Assembly: GCA_030248215.1 (NCBI GenBank)
Contig: JASANG010002829.1
Location: forward strand, 248,001-312,000
Origin: Enoplolaimus lenunculus
Taxonomy: Eukaryota; Nematoda; Enoplea; Enoplida; Thoracostomopsidae
Direction: 5' to 3'
DNA: 64,000 nucleotides
The position numbers were made by a program, and so were the translations under genes. Below are positions 30,727-43,100 of the stretch, piece by piece. Numbering within the stretch: position 1 is the stretch's first letter; each line of letters begins with the position of its first letter. The notes beneath the pieces are model-generated. The model worked only from the letters and a program-made list of their open reading frames with translations, ran no database searches and was not told the origin of the DNA.

Positions 30727-31500
30727 TCACGGGCTCGTGGCCGCGAAATTTATCAGGTTTGGAGCAAAAAACAAAACATAAAACAAGCCATATAAACATA
30801 ACACTATTTTACTAAAAAAAGTGCTTACATATGTGTCGGGCATAGGGAAACGCCAATAGGCTTATGCAAGCATACACTGTAAATCTCAGTGAGTCGTTTT
30901 TAACTCACAATGAGTTGAATCACTCAGTCTGAGTTAGGACTTTCAGAACTCAGAATTCTAAGTTAATAAAACTCAGTCTGACTTAATTATTTAACTTACC
31001 CGGAATAAACTGAACTCAGACTGAGAATCAACTCAACTCAGAGTGAGTTAATATTAACTGTTATTAACTTGAGAGTAACTAACTTTCTAACTGAGTTGAT
31101 TGATCAATTCATTTGAATTTACAGTGTATGCTAGACCTATAAGTCGGTAGGGTAGTGTACAAGATCGTAAGTCCAAGGGAATAGCATGGTCATTTCTGCC
31201 TGCAACCCCTATTGGGATTTCTGTACAGTTTTTACATTCAGATTTATTAGTTCACAATTAAGAAACTTCCCTTCGAAATTTTTACAGAACCTAGTATCTA
31301 TGAAGATATATAATAGGGATTTTTGATCAAAAATATGTATCTATATCTTAGTGCAATATCGAACCAGCGTTGTGTTTGGTCGGCTCATAAAACAAAAAAC
31401 CGGTCACGCACTGTTTTGATTTACTTCCGCTCGCGGACCCAAACTTTGAGCACGGCCCGCATACAGGCCCGCGGGACCAACGCTTGGGCCCCAGCCGATT
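30727..31500. mobile_element. hAT element remnant (copy A), interrupted by another MITE
   Basis: CGGGCTCGTGGCCGCG and AAACAAGCCATATAAACATAACAC at the left, and GTCACGCACTG..CCGCTCGCGGACCC at the right, parallel 57990-58985, which carries a hAT dimerisation motif. No transposase frame remains here. The insert is 30875-31126. Confidence 0.6.
30875..31126. mobile_element. TA-flanked MITE with CACTGTAAA ends
   Basis: TA-CACTGTAAATCTCAGTGAG ... TGAATTTACAGTG-TA, full of GAGTTAACTC-type palindromic arms. TA duplications suggest Tc1/mariner mobilisation. A lone right end is seen at 40843-40856. Confidence 0.75.
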
Positions 31501-32044
31501 CCAACCCTGGCGAAGAACTTGGGGGCGCCATCCCCCATCCTGCTGAATGTCTTCTGAAAATAAGGAGGCAGGCTCAGAGGCCCCGCTAAATGAAAAGTAC
31601 AAAAAAATTCCCCTACCACGCTACATACTTAGACGTTCTATATTGCAGAACGTTCTTTGTGTTTATACTGACAACGGAAAACCAACTGAAAAATCACCCC
31701 ACATTTCAGTTGTGTGAAAGCAGTAAAAAAGAACCAGTTAACGGGGTACAAAAAGCTTAAACATCAAAACAGAGTCAAGCCTGTAGGCGGTTCCAGCAGC
31801 TATCGGGCCACAATTTCCAAGGAGGTGGAGCCACATGACACGTTTTGGCACCACTGATTCAGACACGTTGATATAAATTATATATTTCCTTTCGCAATAA
31901 GTCTGCACCGTATTAAGTAGGTATGTATATGGTCGGTAACTTCCGGCCAGGTATCAATAATAACTAAACACACTGAGAATCACGCTTTTGTTTTGTCGAG
32001 TTGATGAGGCCTAAAGGAGAATATAAATGAATATTGTAGGATTT

Positions 32045-32245
32045 GCTGGCGCCAATAATAAAACAAGGGCGGAACAGTATTATAAGCATATTCCTAAGCC
32101 TAAAGCCTTAGCCTAAACCTGAGCGTAAAAAATGAGCATATTTCTAAGCCTAAGCCTAAGCCTAAGGAGATCAAAAAAGTCTAAAGCTTAAGCTTACTCT
32201 ATTGCAGTCCCACAGAAAACCGTTCCGCCCCTGATCTTTACATGA
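32045..32245. mobile_element. TTAGGC-type MITE copy
   Basis: GGCGCCAATAATAAAACAAGGGCGGAACAGTA at the left; AAACCGTTCCGCCCCTGATC at the right (inverted). The inside is CCTAAG hexamers, then GTCTAAAGCTTAAGCTTACT. Confidence 0.8.
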
Positions 32246-33193
32246 GCCGATTTGCTTAACCTGATTTACAAACGGTTGCCTACCGCAACGCAGTTGATAT
32301 TTTAATATTTCATTCAGGTTCATAGCTAATTCAGTTTGCTATTAAGACGGGGTAAAACGAATTCTAGAACGAGCATGCGGCGGTAATAACAAGCTTACAA
32401 GCCGGGCTAAAACTTCTAGAAGGCCCGAACTTTTCTAAGGGGCTCTTTCTACCCTGTTCCCCTTTGGTTGGATACGGGTTCGATTTAAGTTTATGAAAAT
32501 AGTTGCCTTGCCATTCTATGATTCCATGTCCTCAAGCTTAAGCTCACAAGATTACACAAAATTAATATCTAAGGTTAAAGTTTAATCCAAGGACCGCGCT
32601 AAAGCTTAAAGCCACTGAAACTGAGCACCGGTGTGTTATACTCAAATGTATAGCAAGAATAAACCCAAATTGAAACGTAGAATAGGCAATCTTTCACACT
32701 GACTTTTCGTGGGTTTTGCAGAATTAAAGTGTACCTTTGAAATCCCATATACTGTAGAGCTTATTTAAAATTCAAATCTTTTCCGTAAAAAAACTTTTGT
32801 GCAAAAACTGCCACCCTTCGAAATTGAATTTTTCAAATCCAATAATTATAGAATGCTCATCAACTGATCAAAACACAATTCCTACCAGTTTTACTATCTT
32901 TTACACATAAAAGCTGGACAAGCAGTTTAAATGTACCGGTTACCATGGCTACATATGCATTTTAAAGAACATACGATGGCAAGGGTGTTTATGCCTTTTA
33001 CAAATTATGTACCTGGTATTGGGTGCCGCAGCGTATACTAATGACCCTGCTTTCTGGGCTACTGCAGAGTCAAGTTTTGAGAAACGTTGAGTTTTTGGAA
33101 CTTGCACTATTAAATTAAATTTTTACAAATTGCAATTTTAAGAAAGCACAAGCTTTTCGCAACCGCTTCTTATAAAACGACCAAATTATCATA
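32246..33193. other. Repeat-poor intergenic stretch
   Basis: No gene, RNA or element end could be supported here on either strand. Confidence 0.5.
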
Positions 33194-33390
33194 CACTGCA
33201 AAAAATGGTGAGTCAAACTGACTCTCTCCGAAATAGGCTTTTCCTGACTACACAAACTAAGTCAAAATTTGACTGCCTGAGTCAAATTCGACTCAATTTG
33301 ACACTGGCGAGTCGAATTTTGACTCTGTTTGTGTAGTCAGGAATAGCCTATTTCGGAGGGAGTCAACTTGACTCACCATTTTTTGCCGTG
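33194..33390. mobile_element. GTGAGTCAA palindromic MITE, complete
   Basis: TA-CACTGCAAAAAATGGTGAGTC ... GACTCACCATTTTTTGCCGTG-TA. The two arms of about 90 bp are near-perfect inverted repeats around GAGTCAAATTCGACTC. TA flanks fit a Tc1/mariner-type target. Confidence 0.9.
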
Positions 33391-33972
33391 TAGGAGCAGG
33401 CAGATGCAAGGAATAGCTAATGACATTGTATCGAGTTTTGTAACCTAAGTAATACCATTTGTAATGTCGAACAGCAAATTTTACCAAAATTTAATCGATT
33501 TTTCTGCGGGTAGTATCGGCTCTGTTACCCTGTGTCCAAAAGGGTTAGGATTAGTAAGAAAAATTTGCATATACCGAAGCTTTGCCCAAGCCGAAACCTA
33601 AAGCCTTAACCTTAATTGTAAGGAGAAATGTATAAGAACCGTAGTATTAATCAAAGTTCCCTCCTTTTAATCATAGGCGAAACTTTGATTCATCCAATTT
33701 TTCTACGATGAGGTGTCATTCCCCCTGGCGATCTTTTGCAGACAGACTCGTGTGCAGTGCTATCTCTGTGAAACCAGGGCACTTCAAACCGAGTTGCGTC
33801 ATAAAACTCGCTGATAACCGTTTGTCTATTATAGTTGACAACCTTTTATATTCGTTGATGGTTAATGATTAAACAGCCTGTTAAAGTTTAAAAGCAATAA
33901 ATGCTTTGAACTGCTCACCATAGAGCAACAGCAGACAATAGAATGAAAAATTCTGGAATGTTCGAATACGAA

Positions 33973-34393
33973 CTGTAGTGACACTGAAAAGAGGGGTAAA
34001 AGAGGGGTCCTCATTTTACTACCCAGTGAGTATGTATTTTTAACTAAAATCAGTTAGTGGATAGAGTCCATAAATCCTAATTAGAGTCCATAACGGAGAC
34101 CAAAGCAGAAGAATGACCTCGATTGGTTAGATACGCGACAGACACGCAGGCAACCTGCATAAACTTTGTTTAAATCCAGAACAAATCATTATCGGTGATG
34201 AGAATCAACCAAAACGCATATGAGTAAGTGTGGAGTGCTGCCCAAAAGAAAAAATACAAAAAAGAATAATGTTGAGTTCAACAAACATGGGGTGTATTAA
34301 AATAGAGAACAGTCCGTAATTGAAAACAGGGGAGAACCTTTGGAGAGGTAAAATAAATAGCCACCACCACCCCCGCTCGTTTCATAACAGTAG
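33973..34393. mobile_element. TGTAGTGACCC MITE copy
   Basis: CTGTAGTGACACTGAAAAGAGG at the left, GGGAGAACCTTTGGAGAGG and CATAACAGTAG at the right. More diverged than the 57457 copy. Confidence 0.65.
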
Positions 34394-34732
34394 ATCACGT
34401 GGTTTCTGCTGAATGTTGTAGAGTAAAGCTTGTGTAACCAAAGCTAATCAGCAAACACAAACGGTGTAGATTTGCTTTTGTAAATCCAACAGGCGCTGGA
34501 TATCTAGCTATTGACAGCATCGTTGCCCGAACAAATTGAGGGACCTAGGTTTTCACACAGGTTAAGCTTTACGGTTTAACTTTTAGGTTTACCTTTAATC
34601 TTGAAGTTGATGAATGTTTCGAATAATTAATGTCTTGTTAATTCCGTAGTGAGGAATAGAAAATGACCTATAATTTTTAAGTTATCTTGAAAATTAATTC
34701 TAAACATTAAAGTTCGCTCCTAACATACGTAC

Positions 34733-34953
34733 TTAACCCTTTCTCACATGAATATTTTCTATTTCTCCTGAGACCTAATCACCACTCAGCTATAGGAGCT
34801 TGACGCTCGAGCTCGAGGGGGCTCTCACGTCTTGTGGTGATTTTGTACTATGTATACGTGTTGCAATTGTTAAACACGGTGCGATATATACTATTTAACG
34901 TATATACAACGCGCTAAGTAGCGTACAAGCAACTCAATGTGAGAAGGGATTAA
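34733..34953 (-). mobile_element. TTAA-flanked MITE, short copy
   Basis: TTAA target copies flank inverted ends CCCTTTCTCACATGAA and TTGAGT-type AATGTGAGAAGGG. Reverse orientation relative to 59489-59759, and lacking its central tRNA-like block. TTAA flanks suggest piggyBac-type mobilisation. Confidence 0.8.
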
Positions 34954-35374
34954 AATGTAAATTTCATTCCAGTCTACATCCGTTAAATATTAATGTTATA
35001 ATCACCAGGAATTGATAAAGTCCGCAAATTAATTCCATGGAATAGTGTGTTATTTTGCCGTCGCCCTACACATGAATTATTGTGGATCCTGCATTATAAA
35101 AGTATTTTACACATGAACACCAAGTGCAAAATGAAAAATCAATTCGACAAAACACTGAAAAATTTTAACTGAAATTTTATCACTGTTTAGGAAGTAAGAT
35201 TTGCACCATTATAAATATTGCGGCTTACAATAAATTATCGATTGAGATTTGAAGCGCCATCACATATTTCGTTTTCGCCATGTCCGTAGTTGACTTTGCG
35301 TGTGTGCGTGACGTTCAGGACTTGAGCATTTTGTTGAATTTAAAATTGCCACGCACAGATATATTGGCCAATGT

Positions 35375-35525
35375 TAAGGGCGTAACAGTAGATTAAGCGT
35401 ATTCCTAAGCCTAGCCTAAGCGTAAGCGTTGCAAAAATGTGTTCGTAAGCCTAAGCCTAAGCAAAAAATGTAATCTAGAATCTGAACTTACTCTTCTATG
35501 GACCCATCAGAAACCTGGACACCCC
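35375..35525. mobile_element. TTAGGC-type MITE copy
   Basis: GGCGTAACAGTAGATTAAGC, CCTAAGCG hexamers, GCAAAAAATGTAATCTAGAA; right end decayed. Confidence 0.6.
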
Positions 35526-35699
35526 TCAAAGTAACATATGCCGATACGTAACACAGCACTTTCTGGCACAGAACGCATAGCGTACAATAATGTGGTTCAA
35601 ACCTTCCATTCCGTCAGTTCAGTTTCGCATATGATCTCTAGCGATATCGTCTAGTGTTTTGTAACCTAAACCGTAACCGAAAGCATGGAAACAATAAAT

Positions 35700-35916
35700 C
35701 ATACGGGTCTTTTGGGTTATCCCCCCCGCCCGCGTTTGCCCAAAAGAAGTCGGATTTTGAAAATTGTTGCAAATTTGAAGGGGGGCCTTGGGACCTTAAA
35801 AAATCATACGGTCAAAAACTCAAATTTGGCCATGGAAAGATTATGGGTGGCTATGAGAAGCTCAAATTTGCAAACATTTCCAAAATCCGACCAGGGATAA
35901 CCGAAAAGACCCAAAC
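35700..35916. mobile_element. Palindromic MITE with GGGTCTTTTGGGTTATCCC ends
   Basis: GGGTCTTTTGGGTTATCCC and GGGATAACCGAAAAGACCC are inverted, with TCGGATTTTG / CAAAATCCGA further in. The 89-codon frame across it is not protein-like. Confidence 0.7.
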
Positions 35917-36382
35917 TTCGTAGAAAACGTAAAAATATTTATCACTTTCTTTGGTGTTTCTTTTACGATAAACAATTCATCAAGGAAACGAAAATAAAAC
36001 AATAAAAATGCTACGCAAAGCAGCTCAAATTAGCAAAAAATATATGCTGTAAACTATTTACTAGAACGAGTTATATATACAGATATACTTTGAATTTGTT
36101 CCAAATTCAGTAAAAGATATGTATAAGCAAAACTTTGTTTCTTCGATTTTCACCTTTGTATGATTTCCAACCATGTTTAGGCTTACGGCTAGATTTTAGA
36201 AGCTTATTTTTGATGTGATTTGCCTAATCCCAAGCCTTTCACTAAGTATGGGGTGCACGTACCAGAGCCTATATCAAATATAATGGACTAGATTAATATT
36301 GTAGTTCTTGAGCTGATAGACAGAGTGACATTCGCAATACCAAACGTCGCAAGCTCCATTACTACTCTTTTATTGGTTCTAA

Positions 36383-36662
36383 CCTGTTAGAGACATAGCC
36401 GTATCGAGTTCTTAATACCCCAGAATGTATGCCGTCTAAAAATTTTTGAACCCCCTAGCGAGGTGACCTGGTTACGGGATTGCCAAAACATTTATTCTGA
36501 AACAAAATTTTATAACATATTACTCCCACAGCAAGGCTTCACGATATCGGCCTGCCAAACACCAAGACAAATAAAGACGTCTGTGTGTGTTCGGAGTCCG
36601 CAATCAACGTAAACATCTTGTCGGCCTTGGACCGCATCCACAATTTGACGCAACATCTCAAT
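36383..36662 (-). pseudogene. Decayed copy of two hydroxyacid-oxidase exons
   Basis: 36662-36525 reads IEMLRQIVDAVQGRQDVYVD, closely related to exon 6 of the intact gene at 41573-41415. It has lost about 20 bp in the conserved A-M-G-A-K-A region, which shifts the frame. 36436-36383 matches exon 7 (GVEDVIN..ALTG) with only the end (CTAACAG|GTTAG) readable. Order, strand and spacing are those of a tandem duplicate of the gene's 3' part, about 3.5 kb downstream of it. Confidence 0.85.
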
Positions 36663-36724
36663 CTAACCAGTCGGAGTGGGACTACATGTATTGAGCGATG
36701 CTCGAACACACGTAAGCATTTAAG

Positions 36725-37395
36725 CTTATCTGCAAATCAGTTATTAGCTAACTATTTATTGATCGGTTTTGGAGGTTTGTAAACAATTTATTCAGATCCT
36801 TCACATCCAAAAACCCTTTAGTGCTAAAATTATATTGCTTGTAACCCTAATAGTTAGTGAAAGATTGAAAAACGTCTAATTTAGGCTTATCAATTATACT
36901 TGTATGCAAATTATTTATTAGCTAACTACTCATTTATCGGTTTCAGACGTTTGTAAATAATTTATTCAGATTTCTCGCAACCAGAAAAATTTATCAAACT
37001 CTAATAATTATTGAAATAATTTAAAAAGTCCTAATTTTGTCTTATCAGTGAAGCTAATATGCAAATTAGCTATTAGCTAACTATTTAATTATTGGTTTTG
37101 GAGGTTTGCAAACAGTGTATGTAAATTTCGCACACCTAAAAACCATTTAGTGCTGAAATTAGATTGCTTTTAACGTAATAATTAGTCAAATATTGTAAAA
37201 AGTTCTAAATTTAGGCTTATAAACTATGCTAATATGCAATTTATCTATTAGCTATTAACTGCTCAATTATCAGCTTTGAAGGTTTATAAATAGTCTATGC
37301 AGATTCGTCGCACCCAAAACCCCATTAATACTGAAATTAGATTGCTTGTAACTGTAATAATTAGTGAAATAATGTAGAAAGTCCTATTTATGCTT
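36725..37395 (-). repeat. Satellite array, four units, inverted
   Basis: TTAGCTAACTATTTATTGATCGG and its variants at about 36755, 36918, 37074 and 37247, spaced 156-173 bp. These are the reverse complement of the 26.9-27.4 kb array. Confidence 0.85.
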
Positions 37396-39205
37396 AACTT
37401 AATACGCGACCTCCTTAGATATATAGGCGGTCGCTAAATCACTTGTTATTTTGTTCACTGTATAGTATATCAATGATTTTGTTGTACTTCCTCTGTTGTT
37501 TCAGAATTTAGTAAATTTTGTTATTCATTTAAAGATAAAACGTGAAGTTTTCAATTGCAGTCACATTTTGATAATCAACGAAGTAATTTTCTCTGCTAGG
37601 TGCTAACAACTGAGATTACTTTTACTAGAACAAAACAAACAAATCAGCAAACGAAACGAAGCAACTGGCAAAATCCTAGTTCAATCACCTTATTTCATTG
37701 CCGAAAAATTAGAATTCCGGCATCGGTATCGCAACCAGTCGGAATGTGAATCGGAACTCAAATTTTATCGGAATTTTAGCCGGAATCGGAATTACGTTAG
37801 AACCCTGTCGCATAGACACTTCGCATATATTTTTGCAGGTGTTAAGTGACTCAACATCGGACGACGTCAACGCAGGCGGATTCAGCAGGGAATGACAGCC
37901 TATACCACAATGTTTTATCACATTCTTAAGCTTTCGTTTTAGGCTTACGCTTATAAGCTCTGATTATGGCTTTGGGTTACGCTTAAGGATTAGGCTTATG
38001 TTTAGGCTTAGGTAAATGTTCGTTATACTTGTAGAGGGAACTGTATGCGGTTGAAAGTATAACAAGTACCAGCTAAACCTTAATCAAAATAGACTCCGCC
38101 AAACTTTCGTACGATATTCAAATATCAAACTCGTCATAAAAAATTAAGCCAAATGCGTTCACTTTCATGAAGTAGCGTTAACATATTTTCAAAATAACAC
38201 AAAACGTTGCAACATTTTTAACTGCACTTTGTAAAAAGACTTAGGAACAGGAAAAAGTTAACAATTTTTTGACCCCTAAAATCTTGAAGGTTACTATAAA
38301 TATTAAGTTGTTGAATATGTAGTTTAGGAATCTCATTGGAAGATTAGAGAATAAATACATCTTCTTTATTCCTTTGCTAGCTGTGTTTATTTTAAACATC
38401 AAAGGTAAATACTTCTCGAAATGTTGGTTTTAATAAATTTTTGTCAGATTTTTGCTTTCATAACGTTTTAGACCTTTATGTTAATACAACTAGATAATAA
38501 GGAAATGTGGCAACAATACAACACACTATTCGGGCCCTCAAAAATTATTCATGGTAAAATAGCTTTTTGATAAAACGCGGAAAACGTTTATATAATGGCG
38601 ATTTTAACACACAACCGCTTCATTTCAGTATTGTAAGCGCGTGAGACATGCTTGTCTGTTATGTGCACATGCAATATAGTGCAGTGCACTGTATGTATGC
38701 TTGCTGGCAGCATACGGTCGGCATATAGTCTACGAAAAATACAGTTAGAGAGGCGGGCTCTACCTAGACTGACAAGTATATTTCCACTTCACCTTTTTGA
38801 AACACAAGGCGTGAAAAGCGTTTAAATAGCATTGTATTTTTGATACAGTTTCTTATTAAATCAAGCCACTTTAGTCTTTCTAGCGTCATTTTTAACTTTT
38901 AAACACGTAAATGACTACGATTCAAAGTTTCGATCCAATTAACTCAACTTCTCGTATTATGTGGTCCTTAGATATATCTGAGACGCGGCGGCATCCTAAA
39001 ACAGGCAACAATACAGAGAAACATATAAACAAACTAACCGTATTCTTTTCTAAGAAATATGAGTAATGGGTTTCCGGTATGCAAGCCTCCATAATTTATT
39101 TCATCGAATTCATTCAAATAATATTTAATCGAATCTGTTTTATTTTCTGTGTATGCGAACATTATAGAATTTTTCGGTGGCTAGTAAAGCTTGAAGAAAA
39201 CGAAA
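37396..39205. other. Intergenic stretch with old repeat fragments
   Basis: CCGGAA-type fragment at about 37700-37806 (ending GTTAGAACCCTG), TTAGGC-type fragment at 37925-38035. From 38040 to 39200 I see no gene or element. Confidence 0.5.
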
Positions 39206-39262
39206 TTATTATTATTATTATTATAATTATTATTTTTATTACTATTATTATTATTATTAAAT
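39206..39262. repeat. (ATT)n microsatellite
   Basis: About 19 imperfect ATT units, adjoining a TTAGGC-type MITE copy (39270-39460) on its right. Confidence 0.9.
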
Positions 39263-39269
39263 TGGCCCA

Positions 39270-39460
39270 TGTTACTTTTAGAGCCGTCTCGGTTTCTGGT
39301 GGGTGTGTAAAAGGGTAGGCTTACATTCCAGACTATTTTTTGTTTAGGCTTAGTATTAGAACTTAAGCTTAGGGTTAGCAATACGCTTTTGCAACGCTTA
39401 GGCTTAGGCTTAGGCTTAAGAATAACGCTTAATCTACTGTTACGGCCCTAAAAGTAACAT
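39270..39460. mobile_element. TTAGGC-type MITE copy
   Basis: GCCCATGTTACTTTTAGAGCCG at the left, GCTTAGGCTTAGG hexamers, and CTACTGTTACGGCCCTAAAAGTAACATTG at the right (inverted ends). Confidence 0.65.
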
Positions 39461-40127
39461 TGAACATTAAATCGGTATATTTTTTACGTTCCCCTCGTAA
39501 GTTTTATTAATGGTACCTAGAAGTCGAAAGTTTCTCTACATTAGAGCTTACTGATTTTATTTTTTTAGCCCAAGGTTAAACTAAGGCTAAATCTAAACTT
39601 AAGCCACTAAGTAATCCTAAACTTAACTTAAGTCTAGCTTGAGCCATACGCATATTTTGCAAATTCAGTTATAACGTGCGAGGGAAACGTTTTGTGAGCA
39701 AATTCACAAACAAGCAAGTACCATTAATCCGGTATTCTCACGTGTGTGTAAACACCTATTTTAGATTTGCAAAATCCACAAAAGCGAAATCTACCTTTAA
39801 TGGTTTATTTTCGGCAATTGTCAAGGTTTACATACTATACTAATGAAATGTATTTAATTTTTATCGCCAATTTTACTAAAATATCTTCAATTACCAGCCA
39901 GTGGCTGATTGTGTAACTTTTCAAACTGCTAAATATAACGCCGTTCAAGCTTTTACCGTACAGATTAATGCAATTGTTGCGTTATGCAATTTAAGGCGCA
40001 TATGTTCAGTAATTATGTTGTTTTGAATAGATATTGCAAACTGACGAAACGGGCTGCACTCTGAGAGTATGGCTATAAACTGAACAAGAATACAGCTCAA
40101 TTTCTACACGCGTTTTGCTTTTCTAAC

Positions 40128-40197
40128 CTGTTAAAGCCATGGCCACGTCAAGTTCTTGCCTCAGAATATTGATAACGTCTTCGACGCCTTTTTGACC
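40128..40197 (-). CDS. Hydroxyacid oxidase exon 7
   Basis: TTCTTTTAG acceptor, ACAG|GTTAGA donor, phase 1 exit. [20 protein letters not shown] corresponds to the penultimate helix. Confidence 0.9.
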
Positions 40198-43100
40198 CTA
40201 AAAGAATACATTTCAGCCACGGGTGTGGGGTCAAATCTTCCTTTGGTGTTTTGGCAAAAAGGTTTTAAGAAACTTTTACAGTAACACAGGATATTACTCC
40301 CTTCGAATTTTTTCAGTGAACATCACCTTCTGTTTCCAACATCCTGGCTAAAGACTGTGATCTCAGCTTCAGTTATTTAATTAATATATCTTATCAATTA
40401 TTTTTATAATTACCCGGAGACCAACAGTAAAAACTCATGTTCCCACATTTTTGCAACTTCGAAGCATATATTTTAACAAGAAAATAAAGTGCGCCAAACT
40501 CCATGTAAAGGAATGTGTTAAAAGCTATACGTTTGAATCGCATTGGCATTGAGATATATTTGGCGCATGTTCGTACTTAATATCTTCTATTTTTGCAGCA
40601 GTTTCTACCGGTTTCAACCCTGTTGTGTGCTGAAACACGTGAAAGTGATATCCTATTGCGGGCAACATTTATGTATAGTTTTTCACTTTTGCTATAGCAA
40701 TATGTCTGTCTATTTGAATTTAATCGACTTGTATAATTTCGAAGTTATTTAGCAAAATTTACAGTAGTCTTAATCGTTTGTACCCACCTAGCGATTGATA
40801 GTTGTTCTACCTTCCGTATGAGTTGATTCATTTACTCATTGGAGTTTACAGTGCATTTTGCTACTAATTAAGTTCAACAATAAATACTGTTTCAACTTGT
40901 TTTACAACTTACAAATTTCTTTCTGATATAGTTTGAAAACATACTCTTTTTCATGCCCCATTCGAAGAACTTTAATGTCCAGTTCCTTTTATTATCGTCG
41001 AAAAATATTTATATAGGTACTCCAGTGAAAGATTTCAGTATATTTTTCTAAAAGGCAATGGAACCCAGATCATATGAAGCGCTTTATTTCATCACACGAG
41101 CTGTCTAGAATGCAACTGCACCCAAAGTAGATTCAACTGGTGATTCAAACTTAACAGTGACCATAATCGATAAACATATAGGAAACATTTTAGATTTCAG
41201 CTAAAAGTTTTACAATCGAAATCTAAATAAGATTTAAAATATTCAATTGCGATGAGGTCACCATGTTTCCAGCTGTTTCTGTGATAACAAATTACTGGTC
41301 TGGACAGGACGATGTACAACGCATATATGTGTATATGTTGATGATTTAAAACTAATGGCAAGCTGCAATTTTAAAGGAACATGCACTTGTTCGCCTAACG
41401 AATTATTATCTTACACTAACAGCAAGGCCCCACAGTATCGGCCTGCCAACAAATACTGCCTTCGCTCCCATTGCAAGACACTTGAAGACATCAGTGCCAG
41501 TCCGCACTCCGCCGTCCATATATACTTCCACTCGGCCTTGCACAGCGTCCAATATTTTAGACAAAATGTCGATCTAGAAAAATACGCGATAATCTATTTT
41601 GACTAATCTTTTAAATGTCTTACGTGGAAATTCAAAGAAATTTCATTTAATATTCTGCTGCAGGGTCAAAACGTTGAAAAGAAATCCTGGTGCAGAATAA
41701 TGAAAGCAATTGATTGCCACTTTTATTGCATTCACAGCGACTTTTGCTCGAAATGACAGAAATAAGTATACCAAGAAGCGCAGTTAATACTATTAAACCA
41801 TTGCTTAAAAATTCACCTCGTAGTGTACTGCTTACAATAGTTTACACATATATACACACATATATATATTATATATGTATATATATACATATATATGTAT
41901 ATATGTATATATGTATATCTATATGTATATGTGTATATATAGTATTGATTGAACCAAGTTGCAGGCTTAGTCCTTGTACCGGTGTCGCATTAAGAAATGA
42001 CCCCTCCAAAATAATGATCTTCTGGCACATTTTCATTGGGTTCGATTTTTATGGTACTGTTGCGTGAAAAAATGACTTCCATTAAAATGATCCCCGGTCA
42101 TATTTACACAGCATCACATGAAAAAATGACCCCGTTAAAAAGACTCCCGAACAATTCTACACCGCACTGTTTTAAAGTTATGTGAAAAAATAACTTCCTT
42201 AAACTAAGTGAACCAAACCGCTGAGACGATGAAGCTGAACTAAGTACAGGAAAAAATTTACTGGAAAATTCAAAACAATACTGATGCATGGGCGTAGCCA
42301 GGGTTTTGGTTTGGAGGGCCCAAATCGCTGCAGTATTAAGGGTGGCGCTATATTTACCGTGCTCCTTATGGCTTAGGTCTGTGATTGCAAATAAAAAAAG
42401 TAAAAATTAAAGCAGCCACTTGAAATATTTAAAGTTTGCGACTGGAATTTTTACGTATTTAAACAACGTTTTACGGTAGAACAGGGCCGCGTCGAGGTTG
42501 GTACGAGTAGATTGCGGTACATCAAAGTTTCTGTTTCGCGTACATAAGTTCTGATTAAGACCCACCCCCCTCCTGTCCCCCCCCCCCCCCCTTGGCCCCC
42601 CCCCCGGACACATAAAACACCGTTTTTATCTGTAAAAAAAAAAAAACCCCCCTCCCCCCCTCCTCTCCCCCCCCGTTCCCCCCCCCTTTCTCCCCCTCTC
42701 TTTCCCCCCCCCCCCCCGGCCGGGAGCCCCCCCCTTCCGCCATTCTCCACCACCCCCCCCCGCTGCTAGTCTTTCCTTTCTCCAAACCACCCCGGCCACC
42801 AACAACACACCCCCCCCCCCCCCCCACATCATTTTTAATATAAAAAAAAACCTGCCTCCCAGAAAAAAAAACCACCCACCCCCCCCCCCCCCCCCCCCCA
42901 AACAACCCCCCCACCCCCCCCCTCCCTTCGGTTGCCTAGCGACACTTCCTGTAACACTGCGAACTTAACAAATACAACTTCAAACTCGGTCAGCACTCTG
43001 GAGAACAACTTTTTAGTTAAGTTCGAAGGTTACCAAAGCAAGCACAAATCTCTAACTCTCTTACAATTAAAATCGCACGAGCTATAAATCTAAAACAACT

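Noticed and set aside
33194-33390. CRISPR-like direct repeats (GAGTCAAAT...)
   Set aside because: The repeats are arms of a palindromic MITE in a eukaryotic genome; no spacer regularity.
42407-42914. Four overlapping minus-strand frames of 68-119 codons
   Set aside because: Glycine-run translations of the poly-C tract; compositional, not genes.
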